DNA of 64,000 bases, from NCBI GenBank assembly GCA_039000515.1, contig JBCFYV010000100.1, positions 53,877,433 through 53,941,432 of the forward strand, read 5' to 3'. The DNA comes from Timema cristinae. Taxonomy: Eukaryota > Arthropoda > Insecta > Phasmatodea > Timematidae. Numbering within the stretch: the stretch's first letter is position 1; the number at the start of each line of letters is the position of its first letter. The notes under the pieces are model-generated. The model was not told the DNA's origin, made no database searches, and worked only from the letters and a program-made list of their open reading frames with translations. The position numbers and the translations under genes were made by a program. Shown here in pieces: positions 24,889 to 38,200 of this stretch.

Positions 24889-24947
24889 TTAATATAGTAA
24901 AAAAAATATTTGTTAAAACATTTGACAATAATAAACACCTGTATACC

Positions 24948-24953
24948 TTTAAT
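24948..24953 (-). terminator. Candidate poly(A) signal for PLD
   Basis: ATTAAA on the minus strand about 190 bases after the PLD stop codon and before the TTAA MITE. It is the nearest canonical-type signal, but the region is AT-rich, so it may not be the one used. Confidence 0.35.
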
Positions 24954-25144
24954 AAAAGGTCAATACCAATGTTCTATTCAATATTGGGTTGGGGTGGAGG
25001 GGGAGGGAAGACTGAAAACTTTCGTGGCTTACCGTGGCCCGGCTGAAGAGACAACAATAATATTTCAAGATATCTACGTCCACATACGGCGGTAAAGCGT
25101 GTTTCCAGACAGTAAAATGTAAAGCAACACGAGACAGAGCTGCC

Positions 25145-25246
25145 TCACGTCCACAGCGAGGTTGGCATCATGCCTTGGACAGAGCTAGGGTTAGGCGTGA
25201 GAACCTCGTTCTCCAGAAAGTGTAGGGGCAGATTCACAAGGTGACC
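25145..25246 (-). CDS. Pld: PLD exon 23: C-terminus and stop
   Basis: Residues 1258-1290 plus [17 protein letters not shown] and the terminal MMPTSLWT. The C-terminal threonine is a conserved feature of PLD1/2, whose C-terminus packs against the catalytic core. Acceptor ttccag. Confidence 0.95.
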   Translation of the reverse strand, partial: GHLVNLPLHFLENEVLTPNPSSVQGMMPTSLWT

Positions 25247-27178
25247 CTGGAAACACACACAAAGCTCCAACATGTCACGGCCAACGAGTGTAGTGCGAGT
25301 AAGGTGAGAACATCAAGTACTACTTCGATGGGAGCCTCGAATAACTTGAATCCTTATGGATATTCGAGGATTCAAGATTCAAATCCATAAAAAAAAAATA
25401 GAAGTTTTAAAGCTCTAATAGTACAAATTGGTGGCTTAGAGCTAACATAATTATAGGACAAAGTAAACCATTAGACCCCAGACCAGTAATGTAACAATTA
25501 ACTGAGTGTTTTTATTAACATTAGCACCGCGTCTCACTACCCGTTCGAGTTGTACGCACTTACGCTAATGTGTAATGGTAGGGTGATTGTGAGATGAAAT
25601 GAAGGACCTACAGTTTAACATGGAAGAGGGGGAAAACCGTTAGAAAAATAAAACCACACCCAATTATGATTCAAATCCCAACCTCTCCACCATTTGAAAA
25701 TTAGATCAAAGAGACTAATGTCTTGGTCAATGTTGCCCCAAGAGGTGGGTGAACAGACTACTAACATCCCAAATATGTTGAAGCCTAACTAACCTCAACC
25801 TACTATAACACCTACAAACAATTTATCTTAATATTGGAATGTACAATTATCAATGTGTTGATGGCGAATAATAATGCATTTTGATCTAGGGTGTCATGTT
25901 CATGGGGCGTCCAGACACGGGTAAGTTACTGTTATGGGGTCAGGGTGTTGATTTGGTGTATAAATGGTATTAGGAATAGGTCAAGTGCATCAACATTCAC
26001 ATGTAAAGAGAATGTAAATTTGTTGCTGGGCGTGGGGGAATTCATCATCATGAGGTCGTGTTGTCGGGTTAGAGGTCTGGCTCCACCAGTGATCTCGATA
26101 CTATACTGGATGGACATAAACACACCCCTTGCAGCGGAACAGATCCTGACGCTAAATTAGTCGTCTGATTGCCAGCGAGGGGACAACTGTAACGGTTTCT
26201 TTCAATGTCCTTGTGCCAAAACGTGTCTCGTAAATAAGTGAAGTATTATACCCCACTTGACTGAAGACACATTTACATTAAATGATACACAATTCAGTTT
26301 TAAAGATCCTGGGTTTGATTCTCGTGTCCAAGTGTGTCATTTATAAATATGTTCAAAATATGAAGCCTACCTTGACTTTCTCCAACATCTTGGAAGCCAG
26401 AGGTGGATCTGTGTAACAAGTAGAATCTTCACACTGGTATTTTCGGAGCGCCTGGAAATCTGTCGCCTGGTCGGTAGGAATACAACGAAACACCTGGACA
26501 AGATAATAGATTTCATATAACTTCAGAGCCATTTGATAACATTTGTTTATATTACTTCAACAAACAGAAATAGAATATTGAGAAGAAAACCCTCAAAATA
26601 GGTTTTTTTTTTAAATATACCAACCTGTTCATAAATATTTGTGTTGCTTTTGGCGGTCTTCATCCAGACGTCTCTGTAGAAATAGGTGCTGACCGGATCA
26701 CTGATGTCCGGTGCATCCTCACTTGCGTCCTCGGCAGTTGCTGATGCGATGAGAAGGCCCAAGTGCTCCCTAAACAAGTGCCGGCGCAAACCGCCAACAA
26801 ACCGACCGCTTTGGTACGCGCTGCCGTTCATCACTCCTTCATCAAACTGGCAGTCCTGTTAAGAACGGTTATTCTATATCGTTTGTGGGTTGAGAAAAGT
26901 GGCGGGCCAAGGTCAAATACCGGATTGGTCTGAATATAGTGCGATAAAATGTCCTTCCAAAAACTTGACATTTATTATATGTGCGGCATAACATTTTTAA
27001 CTAAAAAAAACGCCATCAGATTCTTACAGAGGTTTATTTTGTAACATATGTATGAAATAAAGTGTATTGAGCAAAACAATTGGTAATAAATAAAAAGATA
27101 GAATATAAGAAAATGGTAGAGCACAAATAAAATTAAAAACACTAACACATATTTACACACACATCAATATTTCGATGC

Positions 27179-27237
<59 letters not shown>

Positions 27238-27281
27238 ATTTTTATTATTAATTTTTATTTTATTTTAAAATAATAGTAATA

Positions 27282-27314
<33 letters not shown>

Positions 27315-30300
27315 ATTTCATCCAACCTAGTTTGGTGAAAGGCTGGACTATCAATAGCCCACTTTGGTGGCCACATGGTCTAAGGCTTTACTCTTACAGT
27401 AGACCTGACCCATGATAGGGTGATCGTGGTTTAAATCTTGGTCAGGTGTATTGAGAATAGTTTTTTCCAAAATGATTTTCCAATCTCTCTTTATTCAAAT
27501 GTGGGTACACTTTCTCTAAAGTTAATCTTGAATTAAACCAATTAAGCTCGGAATTTGAGAGGTAAATCTAAAATCTCAACCAATGTTTAGGACTCACATG
27601 AATGATAACGGCTATCTCCGAATCTCTGCGACCAAGCATACTGCGGTCGTTGATATTTGCCGAGCCGCAAATAGCCGTTACGTCGTCAGCGATGAGCAGC
27701 TTTGAGTGGACGTAGATTAGTTCAGTCACCTAGTCAAAGCATAATAACACATATTTTAAAAAGGAAAAAGAATTACACCACATGGAAGATTTTGGTAAGA
27801 TCGTCTGTGTGTTTCAAAAATTTCTAGAAAATGTATGATTTTAGTAGTTTTTCAAAAGAAGCTAAACATTTTTTTCTAAAGACTCAAAAAATATTGAGTT
27901 CCAGAATTTTAAGTTGAGAGTACATGAGATAGTAAAAAAAAAGCACGATTGAGATGGTATGGGAATGTAATGAGAATGTATTTAATGTGTACAATAACAA
28001 GACCAAGTAAACTTACCAAATCTCCGTCAAGTATGGAATGTGTCCGCAGACCATAGAACGAGATGTAATCGGAAGGGTTCGGAACGCCATATTGCTTCAA
28101 ACGGTTTAAGATGGAATTTTTACCCCTGAATGAAAGAAAATATAAACATAACATTTGAACCACTAAGAAGCAAAGCTAATAATAATGTAATATAATATAC
28201 TTTAAGTAATAGGAGAGGAAGCCAAACTGTTTCGCACAAATGCGGGTACACTTTCTATATATATAGAGCCTTCATCATCCCTAAAACCACTAGCATAACG
28301 AGCACATAAGCAAATAGCCCAAACAGATAGTAGGATATGGTGCTTAGAAAAATATAAAAGAAAAAAATTAAAAAGTTTCTAATATAAGTTTAACTCTCTT
28401 TTCAGGTTGGCCTACTCTATCACGCACATTACATTATATTACAAAACCCCTTTACAATCTAATAACATTTATGGTAGGGGTGTGAAAAAGTAACAATCTC
28501 AAAGCAAAGACAAAGTTGACAAAAATTCAAGTCAAGTTGAAGTTTTAAAAGCTTTGCACAGCCTTAACTCACATCTGAAAATAATATACCAATACCTCGA
28601 TATGCTGGCATAGTTCCAATGAGTGATGGCGTGGAGTGCCGTGCCGCTTGGACTTCCAACTTCTCCCTCGAATCCCGGGAGCAGAGGCATCACCACATAC
28701 ACTCGGAACACCGAGCCTTCTCTGCGTCAAATAAAGGAGAAATAATGCACAATGTTTTGAAAGAAATAAGAAGTAGTCCTGTAAGTCGGTGAAGATAACT
28801 AAACGAGGTGTGTAAGTAAAGACCTATGATGGCATTCATAATGAACGTGATGAGATGATCTGTGATGAAAACCATATAAAAGTGTAATGAGAAAATGTGT
28901 TATGAAAACGTAAAGAGGTAGAAAAAAGGGAGAATATTATGAATGAAAGAATTGATGAGAGTGAGGTGTTAAAAGGTAGGTAAGAGTTAAAAAAAAAAAA
29001 AGGCAAAGCTGCAGGCATGGATGGGATCACAGGTGAAATGCTTTGAATAAATAATCGGTCACAATATATGACAAACTAGAAATGTTCTTACTTGTGTGAC
29101 CTTATAATACGTTTGAAGAGCGCCTCCCCGATCTGGTTGCGAACTCCGACCCCGTGCATGCCGAGCGTTATGAAGAACTGGTTCTCTATGTATATGTAAT
29201 GTTTTGCCCTGGTTATCGTGTCAATGTAGGCCTCGTGGATGCTTTCCTCCCAGATGTCAGGGTCTAGGAACCCCGCGCTCCATGAAGACACACTCCGCAA
29301 CACCTGCAAGAACACCACAACGTCGCTATAGCTGATAGATAGCGAGAGAAAATGCAATGGCTCAGTTTGCAATGTCAGTCGTAATTTGACAAACATGAGA
29401 AGAACATATTAAAGTTGGGTTGAATATAATATTTTACAAATTAAATCTTCATGAGAAACATCACAGATCTAGGGAACAGAGGTCTACAATAAACTTGATC
29501 TTTGCCATACGGCAGATGATGGAAAGAAGATGTGAATTTGGGAAGAACTTGGTAATGTTATTTATAAAAAAGAAGAAAGCACATTACAGTGTAGATAGAA
29601 ATAAAGATTGGAAAGCGATGGAGGAGGTTGGAGTGGAAAGAGAGGTTGTAATGAGAATAAAAAGCATGAGTTGTGTTTGGGCGAAGAAGGCTCCAAATAA
29701 AACAAATGAGTGGAGCGAGAGAGTGTTCTCTCATCATTACTATTTGTAATGATAACGGAAATGGTCATGAATAAAGCGGCAGGAAAACTCGGGGAGGAAA
29801 GAGTGAAGGCCATGATGTTTGCTGATGAATTGATGGAATGGGGGGAGAAGGAAGAGGAAGTACAGGAACAGCTTTAGGAATGGAACGAAGAACTGATGGT
29901 AATGACAAGGAAGGGGATAACCCTAGTAAAGATATTAAGTTGCACGGAGTAGAGCTGAGAAAGGAACAGAAAGTAAAATATCTTGGAAGCGTGATTATGA
30001 GTGGAGGTAGAGGAGATCTAATGAGAAGAGGACAGCAAAGAGAGTTGTTCTATAGGTGTGTAAGAGACCTGCTATGGAGAGTTGTTCTATAAGTGTGCAA
30101 GAGATCTGGTATGTAGAAGGAACGTGTCCTTGAAGTGTAAGGAAGTGTTCTACAGGGTGTACTTTGTACCCTTTGTCAAACATGCAGCAGAAAAATGGAC
30201 AATGAATGTAAGAGAGACTAGGAGATTGGGGGCCATGGGAATGCAATTTTTGAGGAGCATGTTAGCTGTCACGAGGAGAAACAGGATTAGGGATGAAGTT

Positions 30301-32189
30301 ATCCGGGAATCAATGGATTTACAGGGAATATTTGAGATAGTAAAGGAAGCACAGGTGAGATGGCATGGACATGTAATGAGGATGTTGGAGTACATGAAAT
30401 AGTGGAGGTGAGACAGTATGGGCACATAATGAGGATGTAAAAGGAAATTTTCCCAAGGAAAATTCTGATGTTGAGGTTAGGAGGCAAAAGACCGCAAGGG
30501 AGACCACAAAAGTGACATGTGGAGCAGAAAACGGAAAGTGTGCGAGTGAGAGAGGAGAGAGGATGGTTAAGGAGAGTGATAGAAGGACAGAGAAAGATGG
30601 AGGCATTTTACTAAAAGAACCGTCCACAATGATGAGTACATATAAATGTCAAAGGCTTGATAACATTACGAGTTGTGTGAAAAGAGGGTTAACCTGGCAG
30701 TCAACTTTATTGATTAACAGAGCTTCGATGACAGGTCGAATGTCCAGCTCTCGCCCATCTTTCACATCTTCGTAGGATTTGGGCAACAGATGTGGGTAGG
30801 AGGCGCTAACTTTGGCTTTCTCCAGCTGGAACAGTTTAAGCACATTTCTGTTGTTGTAAAGAATTAAACGACAACCATCTGAACAATGAAAGACATAGCA
30901 ATTTTAAAGAAAATTATTTCTTTACTTTTCATTAATAATTTTCCTCAATACTCTTTAATTGCCAGATTGTTTTATGGTGAGGATTAGCAGAGGATAGATT
31001 GGTTACCTTGATGGCGTTCCACCTGTGTATAAAGTGCCTGGCAACGTCGCGGGCAGCTGCCCCTTGCACCATAACCCCCATGTCGTGCCAGGGCATCCGC
31101 GGAGTCATGTTGCGGTCCACCAGGTCTGGAAACGGTGGGAGAAAGAAGCTGTAAGAATTGGAGGTGGGTAGGTTCTGCCCCAAAAATTGTTAGACCGCAT
31201 AACTTGGCAGTAAAATATCACTAATATGGAGAACATTTACAATTTTGGAGGTGTGGCGGAGAGAGAAGGGGTGAGAGAGAGAGAAGATGAGAAGAGGAGA
31301 GGAGGAAGAGGAAGATGAGAGGAGGAAGAGGAGGAAGAGGAAAGAGAAAAGGAGAAGGGGAAAGAGAGGAGTAAGGAGAAGAGGAGGAGAAGGAGTAAAG
31401 AGAAGAGGAGGAGAAGGGGAAAGAGAAGAGAGAAGAAAAGTGGTGGAGAGAGAAGAGAAATGATGGAGAGAGGAGAGAAACCGTTTATGCCCGACCTGGC
31501 AAAGGCCATTTAGGTGGAAACGATGATGTAGTACAGGAAACTTTTGAAAATATTATTATGAACAATCTGTTGTGATTAAAAACGAAAATAAGACAAAACT
31601 AGGGGTGTACAAAGCTTCCAAAACATCAAACTTGGCCGCAGAAAAAAAATCGCCCAGATGACTTGGCTCCGAAAAAATATTGACAGCTACCTATAATACT
31701 AATTTATGTTGATTATTTACTGCTACGTGCCCTTCATTTACCCTAAAAGGTACTGACTTACCTTAACAGTTTACACTATGGTGCGGCTTATAAGATAGGA
31801 TCAAGGCAGGGATGGACGGACTCTACTGTAAAAATTTGTATCTATATGGAAAAATAAGAGTTTGTTGAATTTCTTGTTGCGATAGTCGCTTGATTTACTA
31901 AATAAGAATCGGTGACCTGTCGGTATAGGGGGTAAGGTGTCAAACTTCTGTGCTTGGGTTCGGGGTTCAATCCTTGGTCCCCCCAAAGATTTATCTGATT
32001 ACCAAACCCTTCCTTCACCCCTGACAAGACGTGTATTAATCACAACTTGTGAATGTGTGGAATGCCAGGCCTTCACCGTGGTTCGGATCACACGTTAAAC
32101 TGTAGGTCCTCCATTTCATCTCACAATCACCCTACCATTACACATTAGCGTAAGTGCGTATAACCCGAACGGGTAGTAAGACGCGGTGC

Positions 32190-32223
<34 letters not shown>

Positions 32224-35200
32224 AAATCATAATTAAATTGTGCAATAAAACATTTTCTCAATGTTTATGTTAAATAAAGTTATTTAAATGGCTGTAGTAA
32301 AATATATTTTCAAGCACAAGACAGTTAAAAAAGTATATTTAAACTTTGATTCAGTTTCAAAAATATTTCATACATATGATTATAGTTCATTTTGAAATGA
32401 AAAAGTGAACTTAGTACATCTCTACAAACCTTAATTGTGATAAAAACAAGAGAAAAAAGCCCTTTTGGGGAAAGGTGAAAATATAGTCTCTAGTATTTAC
32501 ATCACCAACATCTTCGGTAATATTTTTTTTTTAGCAGAGAGAAAAACATAAAAGAAGAAAGAGGACATTTGTTATTTGTTAGATCTCAATCAAACTTTTG
32601 ACATGGGTCAGATAATTTATGGACCACCTGTATATTTCAGATTAAGGAAGTTTTAATTTTGTCAAATCTTAAATAGGAATTTTTTTTCTATTCCTCAAGT
32701 TACAAATATGATTAAGTTTTGAAGTAATTAAAGGATCCAACCTTATTTAAAATAGGAATTCAGCACTAATTATTGTAGACGGTAGGTACCTTGGTAAGGC
32801 GAATCCAAGTTATTAAAGTCCTTGACTATGAAGTTGGTGTAGTCCTTGCCAAGCCAGTACTTGGGCAGAGCGATAGACAATCCTGGGATGGGTGTTCCCC
32901 CTTTGGGCAGACCGGTGCTGTCCCCCGCTGCCCTATACTCTTTTTCCCCCTCCCTCCACTCTTCTTGCTTCTCCTTATCGAGCTGCCCCCCTGCGATACC
33001 CTTGTTACTGTTCACATCAGTCTCGCTGCTGAGATAATGATGGGCGGGTTATTGGAGCGATCAACCATGACAGACACCTCCTTGGTGCCGTTACTCAGGT
33101 TGGCGGGGCTATAAACAGAGCAGAGAATATTAGTTGGCAATATTGGTTTTACCCATACTAGAGATGGGTCAAATCTGAATATTAAATTGAATTTCAAATC
33201 TCCAATCCAAATTTGAATCTTTAAAAATGTACAATTTAAGTAAAGAGTTAAAAGTCAATTTAAAAAAAAGTTGTTTTGAGCTTGGTGTCATTGACAAATA
33301 CTATTTCGTTTGTCACTTATATTAAGTTACAAACAACTAAGAGAACACTTTTAGTAAACTAATTATATTAGTACAATTTTGTAATATTTTGCAATTTTTT
33401 TATCTTCCCATCTGAATAAATCTATATAATTTGTCCATCAGAGCTTATATATCGTTTTTATTTTGTTTAATTTGAATTGTGTACACCGTTTTGTGTGTTG
33501 AAGGCAAAAACTTTGTGTTTTGCGATTATTTGTGATGTGTGAGCATTTTTACCATTATCTCGAACACTTGTCATGTGTATCTCAGTTTGTGAGCAGCATT
33601 AGTTTGTAATTTGTTGTCTCATATGTGCCCGTTATCATAGTACATCATATAGTCTGAACAGGTAGTAAGACACAGTGATAAAGAAAAATCAACAAAAAAT
33701 GGTTGTTCAGATCTGAACCCAAGTCTTGTTAGTCGAGAGTCGGCCATACTGATAACCCCCCGAAAGCGTGACGGTAACGTAACACGTGCAAAGAGTTTTC
33801 AGACTCACTTGGACGACTCAGCAGTGCCCCCTGAGGTGGGCAAAGCCTCGTCATTGTCAGGGCTCTTGTGGAAGCTGGGGATCCATCTTGTTTTCCTCTC
33901 CCGTAATTCTCTCACCATTTCCATTAAGTTCTCCTTGAGGGTAGGCGACTTTATAGCGCTTCCGATGTGAATGTAGTCTTCATCCTCGCTGTCCTCTGCG
34001 TGAGGAGTCCTGAACAAGGAAAAATGGATGGAACCCTCTTATCCTTGAGGATATTCAAAATTCGAGGATCAGAGAAAATATCAGGTTTGGGACTCAAATA
34101 CTTTTAAAATATATATATGATTTTTAATAATCCAATTGGAATAGGTTTTAGAGTTCTAACACTGCTCATTGGTGGTTCAGAAGTATAAATTATAGAATGA
34201 ACTTAACAACCAAGTCCCAGACCAGTAATCTAACACTTAACTGAACATATGAATGTTATAATTAATTCATTATAACTAAGCAATTGACCATTTAGTTACT
34301 ATTTATATTTGACATTATTTCCTCATTGTGTTCATTTTTTCCCAAGATTAGAACTAAAATTTGAGATTTGGGATTTGAAAGTAAAGTGGAGATTTAAAAT
34401 AGTAAAATATGCTGCTGTAGTCCAGTCTGTGTTTTAGTCTCTTCTGCTGAAGAATATATACCCTGAAATTTAAATAATTATCTGTTTTATTGTGTTTTAG
34501 TTGTGAACTTTGAGGCCTACAGTTTTTTGGTAAATGTGTAGGCCTTGCCCTTCTGTCCTCCTTCCAATGTTCAAAAATTCAAAATCCCCAGAGAAGTTTT
34601 CATTCTGCAAAGCCAAGTTGGCATCAATGAAGCTAGCTCCCTGTTCAGTCTTACTACTTAGGCCTACTACTGCTATTACTTCTCGAAGAAGATGGAATAT
34701 GAACATCAAAATAGTAAAGGGCATATACACATCGGTTGGTGTTTTTACTCTTATTTGTGCTTTGTTTTTCTAAAATTATAGCATTTTATTTATTTTATAT
34801 TACGTTAAATTCATTTATATTTGGAAGTAGGTATGGGAAAGGTGGATAGAAACATATAAAAGGGACGAATACAGTATGGCTTTTAAAAGAGGAAACCAAA
34901 GAAACACAAAAGGGAGAAAATGGAATATTATATAGAATGATAGGACACATGGATAAGAGCATGTAAAAGGTATATGCATATTTTATTTGTTTCTATCCAC
35001 TTTTCCTATAAGATAATACAATTACCTCATAAAGAAAGAGGTTTTCTTTATAGAGATATTTTAAATTTATTTAAAAATTAGAGTTTTTATGTGCTAGTGA
35101 GTTTTTTTTTTCACAAAATATTTATGGTTTTGCTTGGATCGATTACAGAAATTCAACTTGAAATATTTCCTCTACAAATATTACTCTACACAACTTGAGT

Positions 35201-38200
35201 TCGAAAAACCTTGTTTTCATTCAAACTTTACTTTAAATGAAAAATACCTACTCACACACCCTTAATTAAAGCATCAATAAGTCAAAATATGGTAAATTAT
35301 CTTGTCTAATAAATAAATTACTTAGAAAAATGAATGCCCTTCTTTTTAAAATAAGGAACGGCAAAAAAAAATGTGTTTTTGATCAAATATAAAGGTTGCG
35401 CAAAATTCCCCTTAATGGAGCTGTCCGTACCTGCCGATCCAGTAGTCGAGTGTGCGTCGTTGAGTCATCCTGTCGATGAGCCTCCTTTCCGGTGGCGGGG
35501 TGTTGCCCTTGACGTGTTCCGCCATGTTACCCAAACTATCTGCCGCTGTCTGGTCCCTCTCCGACCTGATCAGGTTGCTACTGGTTTGCGCCTTGAAATG
35601 TGCGTGCTTCGGAACAAAGGCTGTAGGCTCCTCTATCGGCCTGGAACATCACACAAAGAATTTACAGTTTTTTGTTGTTGTTTTGTTTGGTAAAATTAAT
35701 GAAATAGAGTACTTTAAGTATTTAATAATATATCCAAGGGTGTACTGAGCTTCAAACACTTCAACTTGAAAGTAAAATTCCTGATTCTACAATTACGAAG
35801 TTTTGCCAACAAAAATATTTTAAGTTAAAATGCACATTTATGTTTAGTTTCCATAACTTTGTGCAGTTATGTACATTATAAATTAATGTCTTCAAGACAA
35901 AAATCTAAAAAGTAGAAGCTCTGATCTAAAAAAAAAAGTGAGAGTAACAGCTGGAGGGTTTGTTGTGCTGACGGCATGATACCCTCTATCCGCAAATGTT
36001 GGTTGTATTATCGATAATTGTGGCGTTCGCTCGGTCGGTATAAGTCTCTTGCAGGCTCACACCATAAAATATGAATACACACACAAACATATTTAAAAGG
36101 CATTCTGTTTTGAAAAACTGCCTTGACCTTTAAGAAACTTACACGACTGCCAGATTGTTCTGCGAGGTGTGCAGCATGCTCCCCCCTATGGTATTTCCGG
36201 CCACCGCCAGATGCCTCAAGACGCTAGGGGTGGAACCTGCGAGGGGGTGACTGGACGTCTGTTTCCTGCGTAAAGGAGGGAACAGTCCCAGTGTCTGAGA
36301 GCCGCTACCGATGTCTGTCAACCTGAAAAAAAAAACCAAACATTTAGTTTATCATTAAGGAAGAAGACCTCTTTTTTCACTCTTTGATGTACATTTTGAT
36401 ATAATCTTAGCACCGCGTCTTACTACCCGTTCGGGTTATACGCTTTAAGTACTAATTACACTAATGGATTAGGAATTGGGAAAGTTATTATTATTATTAT
36501 TATTATTAGCACCGCGTCTTACTACCCGTTCGGGTTATACGCACTTACGCTAATGTGTAAATGGTAGGGTGATTGTGAGATGAAATGAAGGACCTACAGT
36601 TTAACGTGGAATCCGAACCACGGTGGCGACCTGGCATTCCACACATTCACAAGATATTGGGAAAGTTGAATTTAGAGGAAGTGAACCCGCATTTGCGTGG
36701 AGGGAGAGTGGAAAACCATTTAGGAAAAACCACTCCCAGTTCACCCGACCGAGATTCAAACCTCGATCTCCCCGTCCTCAGCAGTCGAGCTCAACACGAC
36801 TAGCGCGTTAGCCAACTACGCCACAGAGGCGGGTAAACTCTTTAGTATAAATGTTCCTATTTTGAATACGCCACCATTAGTTTGAGAGGGGGCCACCAGG
36901 AGAGTGTTATTAATACAAACGTGTCGAGTATTTGGTTGTACATTCTTGTTTTGGCTCGTTTTCTGACTGTATTTTAGCTCTTGATTATGTCTTCCAACAG
37001 AACAAGAGTTGTGAAAGGTGGTGTATTATTTCCTGTTGTAAAATTTATTCTATCTTATATGACATAGCGTGTCTGTCTACTGAGCTAAGGGTCCCAGGTT
37101 CGATTTCTGGCGTGGTCAAATAATGTAGCTTATTATTGGTGAAATGTAGGTTTACCCTTTCATAGTGATAAATTAATGGCCGAGGTCTGGAAGTTGTGCC
37201 TGTCCTAGTCTTATATTATAAGGCATATGAAGCCAGGACAGGCCTGTAGTGGAAAATATATGACTTGAATAAAAAGTGACCGGTTTGAAACTGTAATGGA
37301 GGTAAAGTTCATATGGAAAAAAATCTTAAGTAAATGATGTGAATAATGTGGTAACTTGATGTAGCAGCTTAAAAGAAAAAAAAAAAAAAAATGCAAAAAA
37401 CTTTTTCAAAGTGATTTTAATTCATAAAGTTATACAAATAAGCACAGTTTGATTATTTTTTCAAGAATAAAACAATCAACCAATAAAACTGGAACTTCAA
37501 ACTGGCTTTGAAAATACCTCTCACTCTTTATTAGAGTCCATTTAGAATTGTAAAGGTAGACTTTGCAAACCCATAGTAATGCAAATTACAAATCTAATAT
37601 GCAGTCAAGTAAAAAAGGACAACTTGGAAGGAACCAAAACCAAAACCTTAAACTTTGTGCGCCAACACACTGAGCTATCTTCATCCTCGATATGAGACGA
37701 ATAATAATGGTTCAGTGGCAGAACATTCGTGTACAAAGCCAAAAGACTTAGGTTTGACTCTTGTGTCTAGTTTTTTTTATTTCTTATTTTATGAGTTTCC
37801 ACCCAACCCCTAAAGGGGGCAGTTTTAGAAAACAACTTTCAACTTAATATTAAGAGAATACCTTAAGATAAATTGAAAATGAACCAAAAATGTTTATTTT
37901 TTCACTGCGTCTCATAGCCTGTTTAGATTAGATCCATACGTATTTATTACGCTTATGTGTTTGGTATGTAGGTTGAATTCATATGAAGTGTATCTGCATT
38001 TTAGTAACAAACCATTTAGGAAAAATCCCCTTCAAAACATCTGACCAGGATTCAAGACTTGATCTCCCCATCATCAGCAGTTCAATCAATTGTGAAAGTT
38101 ACGCCATTGACCATTCGACCCCCAAAGCTGGACACCTAAATCTCAACGACTCAACTACACAGACTAGCGGTAACAGGTGACCCACCTATGCTCGTGATCA

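Noticed and set aside
25891..26160. 89-residue open reading on the plus strand
   Set aside because: Lies in PLD intron 22, antisense, with no recognisable domain or splice context.
30826..30843. Longer PLD exon 16 starting at 30843
   Set aside because: It would not join exon 15 in phase 0. The acceptor at 30826 gives the conserved LEKAK start.
31237..31509. Ser/Leu-rich protein on the minus strand
   Set aside because: It is a translation of a polypurine/polypyrimidine tract in an intron.
33015..33110. Apparent frameshift in PLD exon 14, with an open reading upstream ending in a stop
   Set aside because: Using the acceptor atctcag at 33029 joins exon 13 in the right phase with no frameshift, so the upstream stretch is intron.
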